NCBI GenBank assembly: GCA_013076295.1
Contig: RQOL01000531.1
Coordinates: forward strand, 3,162,001 to 3,226,000
Source: Sanderia malayensis
Taxonomy: Eukaryota; Cnidaria; Scyphozoa; Semaeostomeae; Pelagiidae
Reading direction: 5' to 3'
DNA: 64,000 bases
The translations under genes were made by a program, and so were the position numbers. How positions within the stretch are numbered: the stretch's first letter is position 1; the number at the start of each line of letters is the position of its first letter. The notes below the pieces were generated by a model. That model had not been told where the DNA came from, did not search any database, and was given only the letters and a program-made list of their open reading frames with translations. Positions 54,751 through 64,000 of this stretch are shown in pieces.

Positions 54751-55259
54751 CACTATATTTCATTACCATATATATCATTACAAATCTTTATGTTATGAAT
54801 ACTGCTTCTTTTATTTTTCTTGTTCTTTTCTAACTCATTGCCCCCAGATAGTGCCATCTGCCACCATATACTTTTCTCTAACCTTGACGGCGTAAATATG
54901 CCAAGATTTATCAATACCAACCTCAGGAAATGCTCACTCAAATGGTATTTTGTTTAGGATTTCCAAAGTGCTTAAAAGGGTGATGACTAAAGGTGCCTGC
55001 CGCAAAACAAATTTCATATTTTGCCCATAATTCTTAGCAGCACTGTTTGCACCCTGCAAGTATCTAGTATAGAGTGTCGTAAGTTCTAGTCTATAGAAGG
55101 TGTGAACACGTGACGTTTCAATCTCTAAAGGTGGGCAGACATGCGCATTAACATGTTCCTGGGCAGTGCGCAGGAACGTATATAATGTAATGTTCTCAAT
55201 GGATGGGATGACGTACTGGGGTTAATAAAACTGCATAAAAATTTTACTGTACACAGAGT

Positions 55260-57758
55260 CCATACTGCATTCCGACGGTCTTCCGCCACAGATCTGTGGC
55301 GGGCAGAAAGGGTTGAAATCTCCCGCCAAACCAAAATTGGCGGAGAAATTTTCAAAGTTAACGTTTTGGCGGACCCGCCAAACCGAAATTGGTGGAGAAA
55401 TTTTCAATGTTTACGTTTTGGCGGAAGAACTCTTCATGCCCAATTAGGAATTCCCATGGATGAAACATTTTCTGAAGTCGTATGGGATCCATCCCATTGG
55501 CTGAACCTGTCAATCCTTGATGTTCGTGATGGAAAAAGGGGTTCATCAAAATCGTATTTGAAGAGAATAATAAACAGAGCCAAAAACGTTCATACAATGT
55601 TTCAACGTGGGAAGATGCTCAGCACTGCCATCGCAATATCAAGAGCAAAAAACCTCAAGCTAAAGATGACTAAGGGAAGCTGTTCTACTCGTTTTTGGAC
55701 CTCACAATATGACGAATTCATGACCATCATCCAGTGTTATCCAGTTTACTTGGAAGCATTCAGAAAGTTTGGGTTTTCTGAGCTAAAGGAGTATGAAATT
55801 GCTGGCATTGATTTCGTAACAGATCTCTGTGCTGTTGTAGATGTCATGAAGCCTGTAATAGACTTGATGGTGAAAGTGCAGAGTCTACATTGCCCTTGCT
55901 GGAAAATATGCTCATGGTTTCCAGAGGTAGAAAGAATTCTTCAAACCTTTACCTCTTCAGATATTCTACAGCCTTCGATTCACATGAAAACTCTAAAAGA
56001 AAACATTGGAGGAATTTTAGAAAGAGAGATGTTCAAAGGGCAAAAATTAGTATGTGGATGGCTGATAGTCGAAAAAACAAAGACCAAAGATCAATGGGAA
56101 GCAAGAGACCTAACAGACTGTGATGAAGACCTTAAACAATTTGCAGTGGATATGCTGGATTCTTTGCAAGCTCGGTATACAAATTGTGTGGAAGAGATGT
56201 GCCATCATCTTACTGCTCTTGACATTGAACGTATCTTTGGCTTTCTTTGTGGAACTCGCAAGAAAGGAAAGCCTACCATATCGGAGGGAGAGCTGGAGGA
56301 ATATGGTGCACATGGATTCAGGATGTTTGTGAAATATATTTGTACCCTGGAGCATATCAAAGAAGCCATTGAAGCTGGTGAGATAGATATTGATTACAAG
56401 CTGAGCCATGTTCTTCACAGACGTTTTAAGCAGGCCTTGAAGCATTTTCTTTGGGAGAAAAAAGACGTAATAATTCATTGGTTCACTCTCCCAAGGAAAA
56501 AATGTCAGCCCCTGTCAGAACAGGTGCCAGATTCTGCAGGCAAGGTAAATGATTTTCAACTTATAAGTGATGATACTTCGTTTGAAAAGCTGTTCTGTAT
56601 TAAATTTGAAGGTGTGGAAAACGGGTTCATTGTGAAAATTGACGAGAGTGCTGTTTACAATTCCATGTATTTGAATGAAGAGCTATACACCATGATTGGG
56701 AGAGAAATGAGTCTCATTTTTGATGTTGCCCTGGGCAAAGGTGGACCAGAATCTGTAGTTGAATCATACTACTCAGTGATGAAATCACAACAACACTCAG
56801 GAGGGCAATCAAATGATACTCTCTCTCTACGCACAAAGCTAGATTGGTCTCTCCCAAATGTCATGCAAGCAGACAAAATGGTTAAGGAAGTTGCTGCAAT
56901 TTACATCAAGGGTGATAGCAGTAAAGGTTTGAAGATGCACCGGCTTCCAGTTATTGGTGATCATAAATCGGTGATTGCAAAAAGTAAAGTTGTACAAAAA
57001 CTTCAGGCAGCTCAGTCAAGGCTCCCATTTCTTTGTTAAGCAAATGTAGTGAAAATTGGTTTTATTAAAGGGATCGAGGAAGACATTTGAATATTAGGTC
57101 ACGACTTCATTTTTAGGGTAACTTTTTGGTGGATAGTTTTGGTTTATACCTTTGTGTTATTGTCATTATACCTAGTTGAGTTGCTTGAGCTAAAATTACA
57201 TGTTCTTAATTCTATAATTCTATTGTATATGGGTGCTCTGCAATGTCAGTGAAAGGAGTACAGTACAGGCATTCAGCATTTTAAATGAACTAAGAACTTT
57301 CTTATCGTTATTTGCAAAATTATGTTATTTATATAAAGCTTTGTGTCTTTTTATTGGGAAGAAAGGACAATACAGCTTTGAGGGCATCATTCTCGATTTA
57401 CTTACCTGTAGAATGTAGGTGTTCTTTTGCGGTGTTGCACTTTTTGCCCCATATGAATTATACCTATCTATAATACCTTCTTATAATATCTATACTTATT
57501 ATGTTACCTGCAGAAATTATACCTATCTATCTTACGTTTCTTTAAAATTTTGATTTTAATAATAAGTTTCTTAAATGTTTGGGATTATGTTTTGTAAAAT
57601 TGGATTCTTATCTTATAAAAGTGCGTGTGTCTGTCTGTGGTACTGGAACGTCTATAGATTTTGATAACTGGGAACCCTTTGAGTCTGGCGGAAAAAAATT
57701 CCTTCTAAAAATACTGGCGGAAATCTGTGGCGGGGAAAACTAACGGAATGCAGTATGG
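55260..57758 (+). mobile_element. hAT-superfamily DNA transposon with exact 8-bp target duplication
   Basis: Terminal inverted repeats CCATACTGCATTCCG (55260-55274) and its perfect complement (57744-57758) are flanked by identical 8-bp direct repeats CACAGAGT (55252-55259 and 57759-57766), the hallmark of hAT. Subterminal regions are crowded with CCGCCA/TGGCGG motifs in both orientations: about 55280-55430 on the left and 57685-57735 on the right. These are probable transposase-binding sites (inference). Size 2499 bp. The enclosed transposase frame lacks the N-terminal half, so the copy is likely non-autonomous. Confidence 0.92.
55456..57039 (+). CDS. hAT-type transposase, N-terminally truncated
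   Basis: 527 codons from the first ATG (MDETFSEVVWDPSHWLNLSI); the open frame extends upstream to 55366 without an ATG. It resembles the central and C-terminal part of KIAA1586/ZNF862-like hAT transposases, with the conserved WDPSHWLNLSILDVRDGKRG, RAKNVHTMFQRGKML and STRFWTSQYDEF blocks. The C-terminal part includes GKGGPESVVESYYSVMKSQQ. No BED zinc finger and no upstream segment with the first catalytic Asp are present, so it is unlikely to act alone. The frame has no stops or frameshifts over 1.6 kb, indicating recent activity or selection. Confidence 0.75.
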   Translation: MDETFSEVVWDPSHWLNLSILDVRDGKRGSSKSYLKRIINRAKNVHTMFQRGKMLSTAIAISRAKNLKLKMTKGSCSTRFWTSQYDEFMTIIQCYPVYLEAFRKFGFSELKEYEIAGIDFVTDLCAVVDVMKPVIDLMVKVQSLHCPCWKICSWFPEVERILQTFTSSDILQPSIHMKTLKENIGGILEREMFKGQKLVCGWLIVEKTKTKDQWEARDLTDCDEDLKQFAVDMLDSLQARYTNCVEEMCHHLTALDIERIFGFLCGTRKKGKPTISEGELEEYGAHGFRMFVKYICTLEHIKEAIEAGEIDIDYKLSHVLHRRFKQALKHFLWEKKDVIIHWFTLPRKKCQPLSEQVPDSAGKVNDFQLISDDTSFEKLFCIKFEGVENGFIVKIDESAVYNSMYLNEELYTMIGREMSLIFDVALGKGGPESVVESYYSVMKSQQHSGGQSNDTLSLRTKLDWSLPNVMQADKMVKEVAAIYIKGDSSKGLKMHRLPVIGDHKSVIAKSKVVQKLQAAQSRLPFLC

Positions 57759-58142
57759 CACAGAGTCGTGCTTTTTGTTGCTTAAAATGCGAAAAAATTA
57801 GGGCAAGGAGTGAATGCGAAGGTTGGCGAGGAATCAACAAAAAGAGGGAATTCCCAAGGATTTTTCATTCGTAAGTTTTCATGTTGTTTTGTACAAAATT
57901 AAATTCAACTAAGCTAGGCTAGGCCTATACAACTCGTTTAAAAAAGAAACTGAGATTTGTCAGTAAAGCTTTTTATTTTATTGTTAGATGGCAAAGTTTA
58001 TTTTGCGTATGAAACTGGCAACCAAACCACAGTAAAAGGCAGCGAAAGTGTGGGCAAAAAATGCGAAGGCTTCACACTTAGCAAACTTGATAACACCCTT
58101 GTCGTTTGCTATAATGGAGAAGAAGAACCAGGATTTTTGTAA
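57759..58142 (+). other. Possible host exons interrupted by the hAT element
   Basis: Just after the right target duplication an open segment reads RAFCCLKCEKIRARSECEGW and reaches a GTAAGT donor at about 57870. A second open segment begins after a TTGTTAG acceptor at about 57985 and gives GKVYFAYETGNQTTVKGSES, ending EEEPGFL before TAA (58140-58142). The simple join of the two is out of frame, so the model is incomplete. The Cys pattern looks zinc-finger-like, but I recognise no family. Confidence 0.25.
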
Positions 58143-59036
58143 ACACGTTAAGTGTGGAGATCCAAAGAAGCTTTTATCAAGCTTTATCCAGGTCTTGTTT
58201 AAACCTGCTTTAAGTACTCAATAATTTTGATGTTTACCTATATCAATATGGTTATAGAATAGTTTTTTATGTTGTAGTTATACTTTTGATCCAAGTCAAA
58301 CGGTCTGTAATATTATGTAGACAATGAAGACATAACAAGAACATAACACTGTTAAAAGCCTGACTGTTCTACAGTGTATATTTGCATTTACTTCCTATTA
58401 CATTTGTTAAGCTACCTATTAATTCTATACTTGGTCTAAAAACATCTGTATTCTGTCTCACTTGGATGACAACAGATAAGTTCAGTGCCTTGCAGATACT
58501 GATTTTAGAATTTGAGCTGAAGGAAGAGTTCATCACATTTGGCATTATAGTACTGAGAAGATCCTACTCAGGCTTTTGACATGCTTTTTCGTCACAATCA
58601 TTGCCCAGCTCTACCATTTGATGAGCTGGATTTGTTTTCAATATATTGTTCACTGCATCAATAAAATTTGATTTGTGTGAAGAAAAAACAAACCACCAGC
58701 ACGATCACGCACGGAGACGGGGAGCATTTTTGACTCGTTGTTGGAAGCATCATGTGAAAAGAAGAAAGTTTTCTAGCTGTATGCTTATGCAACTAATACA
58801 ATTGAATAGAATAGAGTTGGTTTGGTATAGAGTCATTTTTGTATTTCCCTTTGTTCTGTATGCTTTATTATATGTGAACCTCGATGATAAGTCGAAACCT
58901 CGAGTCCGAAACCTGTGAGTTCGACTTATCGGGGCTCGACTTATCAAGAAATCTGGTGGTTGTTCAATACCTACCCATGGCAGGCACAGGGATGCAATAA
59001 TGTTCCTTCATTATTGTGAAGGAAGCAAAACATAAA
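58143..59036. other. Intergenic, no gene seen
   Basis: AT-rich stretch before WDR91. Short open frames carry no recognisable motif. At 58880-58945 TCGATGATAAGTCGAAACCTCG and GTTCGACTTATCGGGGCTCG repeat a TCGACTTATC-type word in both orientations and probably mark a small decayed repeat. Confidence 0.5.
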
Positions 59037-62000
59037 ATGGCGAGTTTATCATCAATCATAGATAGTATGCTTAAGGAGTACTTTATCTTTCGCGGATTTA
59101 CGATGACACTCAAAGCATTTGAGAATGAGATAAAGACTGATAAAGACAAAAGTTTCAGGGTGAGTCTAGAATAGAATAGAAAAGTCCAGATCAGCGTTAA
59201 ACTGAAAATGCTATAAAAGCATGAAGCCTGCAGCAAGAAAGAAAGTAACATTATTTCACGTTTATTTATCAATTTAGGTCGAAAAAATTGTCGAGCAGTT
59301 TCAAACAATGATAACAAACTATGACCTCAGTGGACTGAGGCATTACTGGTCTCATCTGGACAGGAGGTTCTTTTCAAAACTTTCTCATGAAACATATAGG
59401 AACATAAACAAACTTGAGACCAGCTTATTACGATTGTACCTTGTGCATGCAATACAAAACTCGAAGCAAGAAAAAGTGATCGAATTCTTTGAAAAGTGCA
59501 CATCCGATTTGCAAAATATTTCAGCATGGAAAGATTGGTTTTGTATGAAAATTCTTTATGTATTATTGTATTCTTCTTGGTGTATTGTTATTCAATGTTC
59601 TTGTTGTGATTTCCTATATGCACCATATTGATCAATACGATTAAGTTTTGCATTTTGTCTTTTCACAGCGATTCCGTTTTTGAAATACCCTGAACAAAAT
59701 CCAGTATTCAGCATTTATTTCACAAGGGTTTGGCAAGAATCTGTTATTGTTGCTTTGTATAACTGTATTAATACAGTATTTAGCAACATATGTATCTTTT
59801 CCATGAGAAATATCACAAAAACATAAGCAAATTTAATCATGATGGAATCTATTTGAACCTTGGAAGTAATCAGTGTTTACTTTCCTTCATGTTTACTTAA
59901 GCTTTGCCAGCAATTTTAAACTTTGAGAAAGACAAAGAGAAGCTGCAAAGAATGAATGAAGAAAACAAAGAACTAAGAATGGAAATCGTTGAATTACAAG
60001 AAGAAATTGTCACTCTTCGAAAAGAAAAGACAATCGGAAAGAAAAGTATTGCCATTCAAACAAATAATGTATCCATTGGTGAAGAATGTGATTATTTAGT
60101 TGTGAATACAAAGTAAGTCCACAATATTAATATCAATACTATATGTTACGTATATTATTTTTACCAAGTCTTGCAGGTAAAACTAAGGTGAAACAAGCAA
60201 GTTTACAGGTAAAACTAACTAAAATACTTAACTAACTAATGAGTTTCTTTCCATGATTGATTTTAGGACAATAACTCCAAAGCAGCCTTCAACTCCTCCT
60301 GTGAAGAAATCACGATGGAAAAAGGCAGCAAAAGAAAAAACAACCCCTAAGAACAAACAAGATGACGTCAATTTGAAAAAAAATAAAAAGAAATTCGCTT
60401 TTGATAAATCAGATTTTAATCAAGAATTGGTCAGCATTAAATCCGAGGATGTGAGTGAAACCCCACAGAAAAGAGTGATCAAAAGTGATGTTGATGGCAG
60501 CAATTCTAAAGTACTATCACCTTTTAAAGATGACTCAATTGAACAGAATATGGCCCTTCAACAAAATATGAATCAGTTGTCATTAGATTCTGGTGGAGAC
60601 GGTACAGATGCTATTCTCAAAGGCAGTGTTGATCATTTCACAGACGAAAATCGTAAACCATTTATCATATTAAGTCAGGTATGCTTTAATGCAATTTGAC
60701 CTTTATCTGCCGGCTATGTCACTGTTATGTCCACTGGATGTTGTGATTTATTATCTCTGTTAAATGCGTTACTATCCTTCCTATCTGCCTTCTCAATCTA
60801 AACAGCTCAAACCTGATAATAAGTTAACTTCATGGATTTTAATTGTGTCACCGCTTTTATCACCAGGATGACTATTGCGAGCACCTTTCTCCTGTTGTCA
60901 ATTGCCGTTTTTCACCCGATGGCCGATTGGTTGGAAGTATTGACATAGAAGGCATTATAAAGTATGCTTAAAAGCACAATTACCATAAAAGCTTTATTAC
61001 ACCCCTTTTATCAAACCCCTCTTTCCAATAAGCCCCCCTTAAGAACCTTAAAATGTCAGATTATTAGCTATTGACGTCCATTGGGTCCATGACGAGGCCC
61101 ACCTTGCAATAGAACTTTTGCTGTAACTATTTTATTTTAGCTGCAACTATTTTATTTTGGCTATTCATATTACAAAAGGATTAGTGTTCAAGTATTTAAT
61201 TGTAAAGATACTTTTGACATGTTTTATGTTTTATTGTTCTCAGATTATGGCAATGTCATCCCACTCCGGCAACAGTTGCCACTGTAACAAGCAAGCCTTC
61301 AGCTCTATCCTTTGGTTGGGTTCCAAAACACGAAGGAAAGGTTGGGCTATTTTGGTTCTTTTATATTTTGCAACTGTATAAGTAGCTGGTTTTACGAATT
61401 ATGCATTGCGTGTGTAGGAAGAGAAAAGGTACATGTGTGAAATCATTTTTTAGCTTCTACATGGCAATTTAAATGGCAAAGTATCACTGTACGATGTCTC
61501 TTCAAGAAAGTCAGTTTGCGAAGCAAGTGTCGACTCTAAATACCAAAGGTAACAAACTTCGTAGTTTGCTAGATCGATAAAGGTTGACATTTACACCGTG
61601 CTGTACGAATGACTATTTCTGTCGTAGACTCGTGGCGTTGGAAAGCAGCCCGAATGGCACTTCGTTTATGTGCAGCGCGTCTTCGGGTATTCGCAAGAGA
61701 GCTGAGTCTTTGAACATTGGCCCTGCGAAGCCACTTCTCAAACGACAACAACAACTTACCAAACTGCAATCTTTAACAGACAGTAATATGCCATCAAGCG
61801 AAGGCACTATTTTCCAATGGGATCTGAAGACATTCAAAGAACAGGTAATGACGTCATTGCATTGCATTGTACACAGCCTCGCTACAGTCTCTGTTTAGGT
61901 CGTATTTTCTTCATTCAGAGAGATCAATGACAACAAAGCAACTATTAAAGGGAACTAAAACCTTTATTTCATGATATCTGAAGCTCTTTTAAAGCCAATT

Positions 62001-63293
62001 GGTCAATTATACTTTGACCTAATTCAAGTTTAGCTTCTTACTCGTAAAGGTTTAGTGCAGGTTAAGGAGTTCGTTTTAAGTTTACTATACATTGTAGTTA
62101 GCAATCTTTTATGTGAATGATATTTAATTGTAGACTGAATTGCCATTGGATCCGTATCCAGCTTGCATCCATTGCATGTCATACAATCACAATGGCACTC
62201 TTCTTGTCACCGGTGCGGCTGATGGCATGATCCGACTTTTCGGTATGTGATGCTAATCAAATCGCAATGGTATTACAGTAGCTGTTATCCTTTTCCATCA
62301 ACCCATTCTTGCTTACCATCTTCCATCCTGATTTATCCTCTTCCACCCTTGTTTATCTCATTCCATCTTTGCTTTCCTTTGCTTATTTTTCTATTAGCAT
62401 ACACTATTTTATTCGTTGCTCTATCATCACACTCTTTCTTACTTTACCTCGGGTCACCTGATGTGATGTTGTGCTCATTTCAGACATGCGCACTTGTGAT
62501 TGTCTCGTTGGTTGGCATGCGCATTCAACTGATGTTGTCGACGTCCAATTCAGTGTGGATGAAACCTCACTATACAGCCTGGGAGCTGACGGAAAAGTAA
62601 AATTTATTTTTCCAATATTTATCTCAATTTTTATACGTTTCCCACCCATCTATCTATTCAATATATATGTTTTTCTCATTTTATAATATATTCATTCTTA
62701 TTGCTTATAATTGCTTGATGCATTTGATTGCAGCTCTGCCTTTGGGACGTACACAAAGTGAGTTTCAAGACAGCTCAATTCACACTGCACAATAGTTGCA
62801 TTGGTTTGCGTTCCCAGTTGGAAGACAATGCAGCTGCCACTTACCCTGGCTTAGAATACGCCCCAACTGGCAGGCTCTTTGCCTTTGATTCTGATGGCAA
62901 ATACATGACTACCTGCGCTGCTAACGGAGCTCTCATGTACTACGTAAGTAACTATAATCAACGTAAACGCTCTTTTAACCCCCGGGGGCGTATTTAATTC
63001 GCGATGTCCTTGAAGGGGGGCTTACTGGAGAGAGGGCTTGATAAACAATTTACCGTATATCAATTCATTATTTATCACTTCTCTTCATTTTTTGGAGTCC
63101 TTTCTGGAATTATATTTGTCTATTTGTGACATCGTAGACTGATTCAAAGCAATCTTTAGAAGAGGTGATGCGAATTCCTGGTCAGCGGACATTGGTAACA
63201 ACTTTGGATTGGAATTCTTCACCAAATTGTTCAATTTGTGTCACAGGACAAGCCAACGGGATAATTAATGTTTCATCATTACTCCGAAGATAA
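59037..63293 (+). CDS. WDR91: WD repeat-containing protein 91
   Basis: Rab7 effector that limits PI3P during early-to-late endosome conversion (family knowledge). Exons: 59037-59160, 59278-59542, about 59669-59791, 59902-60112, 60267-60678, 60867-60961, 61244-61340, 61455-61558, 61628-61845, 62134-62242, 62484-62596, 62734-62943 and 63138-63293. The N-terminal LisH-like region reads [20 protein letters not shown], then [20 protein letters not shown] and [21 protein letters not shown] coiled coil follows ([20 protein letters not shown]), then a Lys/Ser-rich linker. The WD repeats include [35 protein letters not shown] and [16 protein letters not shown]. The protein ends ASSLLRR-like at VSSLLRR. 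Domain order and length match the human protein, with a shorter linker. Confidence 0.95.
62980..63058. repeat. C/G-block repeat fragment in WDR91
   Basis: AACCCCCGGGGGCGTATTTA and AAGGGGGGCTTACTGGAGAG, then TAAACAATTTACCGTAT, in the last WDR91 intron. The words match the type of element at 28101-28736 (GGGGGGCTTA, TTACCGTA). Probably a short, decayed member of that group. Confidence 0.4.
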
Positions 63294-63770
63294 ATTAATT
63301 TCATTCAACCGAACATTAATTTTACACTGATTATTTTTATATGTAACAAAAGAGTAATATAAATTGACCTTTGATTATTATGATGATTATGAGTTTTTTC
63401 ATTTACTTCCTGTTGCCTCTTTGCCGTGACGTTCCTTCTGCACGTGGTACTACTTTGATGAATTAGGCCGGCGAAAATTATTAAAAGCGGGCAACTGGAT
63501 GTGTTTTGAGCAAGCTAGAGAATGAAGATAAGGATATTTACAACTTCTTAAAGTAGCTAAATACGGTATAATGATTTGCTTGAATGAAGCTTTTTTTATC
63601 TCCACGAGTTTTGGTTTTGGACACGCCCCCTCTTAAAAGCTTAACTTGAACCACACGCTTAGCTTACTGGGCAACAATTTACAAAGCGTTTTGTTATCTA
63701 TATATTTCTCCGTATATTATTAATTCTTTACTTTGTCTTCAACCATTCCGGTTTTTAATAGTGATTGAAG

Positions 63771-63949
63771 ATGGAAGATTGGAAGAAGAGTTTATTGGAT
63801 GTGGCTGAAAAGTGGGAAAAGAAAGGTTTTCCTTCATCTAATTCTGCACAACATGTTGATGAAAATGGTGATTTTAAAAGAATTAATAAAAGACCACCGC
63901 AGAGCACTGGTCGAAGAAGAAGACAATTAAGAAGAAGAGAAGACAATGT
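63771..63949 (+). CDS. First coding exon of an unrecognised gene, continues off the right edge
   Basis: ATG at 63771 opens MEDWKKSLLDVAEKWEKKGF, followed by a basic cluster (RRRRQLRRREDN), and reaches a GAAGACAAT-GTAAGT donor at 63949/63950. The composition suggests a soluble helical protein with a nuclear-type basic patch. I do not recognise it. It lies 478 bp downstream of WDR91 on the same strand. Confidence 0.5.
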
Positions 63950-64000
63950 AAGTATTTCCTTTTTTTACTTTACACTATGGTATTTCTAAAGATTTGCTTT

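Overview
This is intron-rich, AT-rich nuclear DNA of an animal. The genes are split into many short exons with GT-AG introns and all are clear metazoan orthologues (EXOC4, LYAR, D2HGDH, HSPA9, SUPV3L1, CCT7, CDC23, WDR91). Telomere-type CCCTAA blocks, MITEs, tRNA-derived SINE-like repeats, a non-LTR retrotransposon and a hAT transposon fit a compact invertebrate genome (cnidarian, sponge or tunicate grade). The species cannot be named from this sequence. There is no sign of bacterial operons, CRISPR arrays or viral genes.

Layout. EXOC4 (minus, 3' end off the left edge) and LYAR (plus) form a head-to-head pair separated by a telomere-repeat satellite. A 603-codon intronless gene lies on the opposite strand inside the last intron of LYAR. 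D2HGDH (plus) follows and converges on a run of four minus-strand genes: a six-domain ER thioredoxin ending in KDEL, mitochondrial HSP70 (HSPA9), mitochondrial RNA helicase SUV3 (SUPV3L1) and chaperonin subunit CCT7. CCT7 is head-to-head with CDC23 (plus), and a second copy of the telomere-repeat satellite fills that divergent promoter. A secreted Cu-only superoxide dismutase repeat protein (minus) converges on CDC23. From about 51.3 to 58.2 kb is a transposon-rich stretch: SINE, 5'-truncated LINE, tRNA-like SINE head and a 2.5-kb hAT element with perfect ends. WDR91 (plus) and the first exon of an unrecognised gene close the window.

Most genes are housekeeping: exocytosis, nucleolar growth control, mitochondrial metabolism and RNA turnover, protein folding, anaphase-promoting complex, endosomal trafficking. 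Mitochondrial and folding genes are over-represented, but nothing shows that they are co-regulated.

The most interesting items are the pair of related telomere-repeat satellites, each sitting in a divergent promoter; the hexameric TXNDC12-like protein with one altered active site and an ER-stress-like promoter motif; the nested gene in LYAR; the Cu-only SOD repeat protein with two intact and two degenerate copper sites; the 1-kb palindrome made of two Harbinger-like MITEs in an EXOC4 intron; and the hAT element with an exact 8-bp duplication around a truncated transposase.
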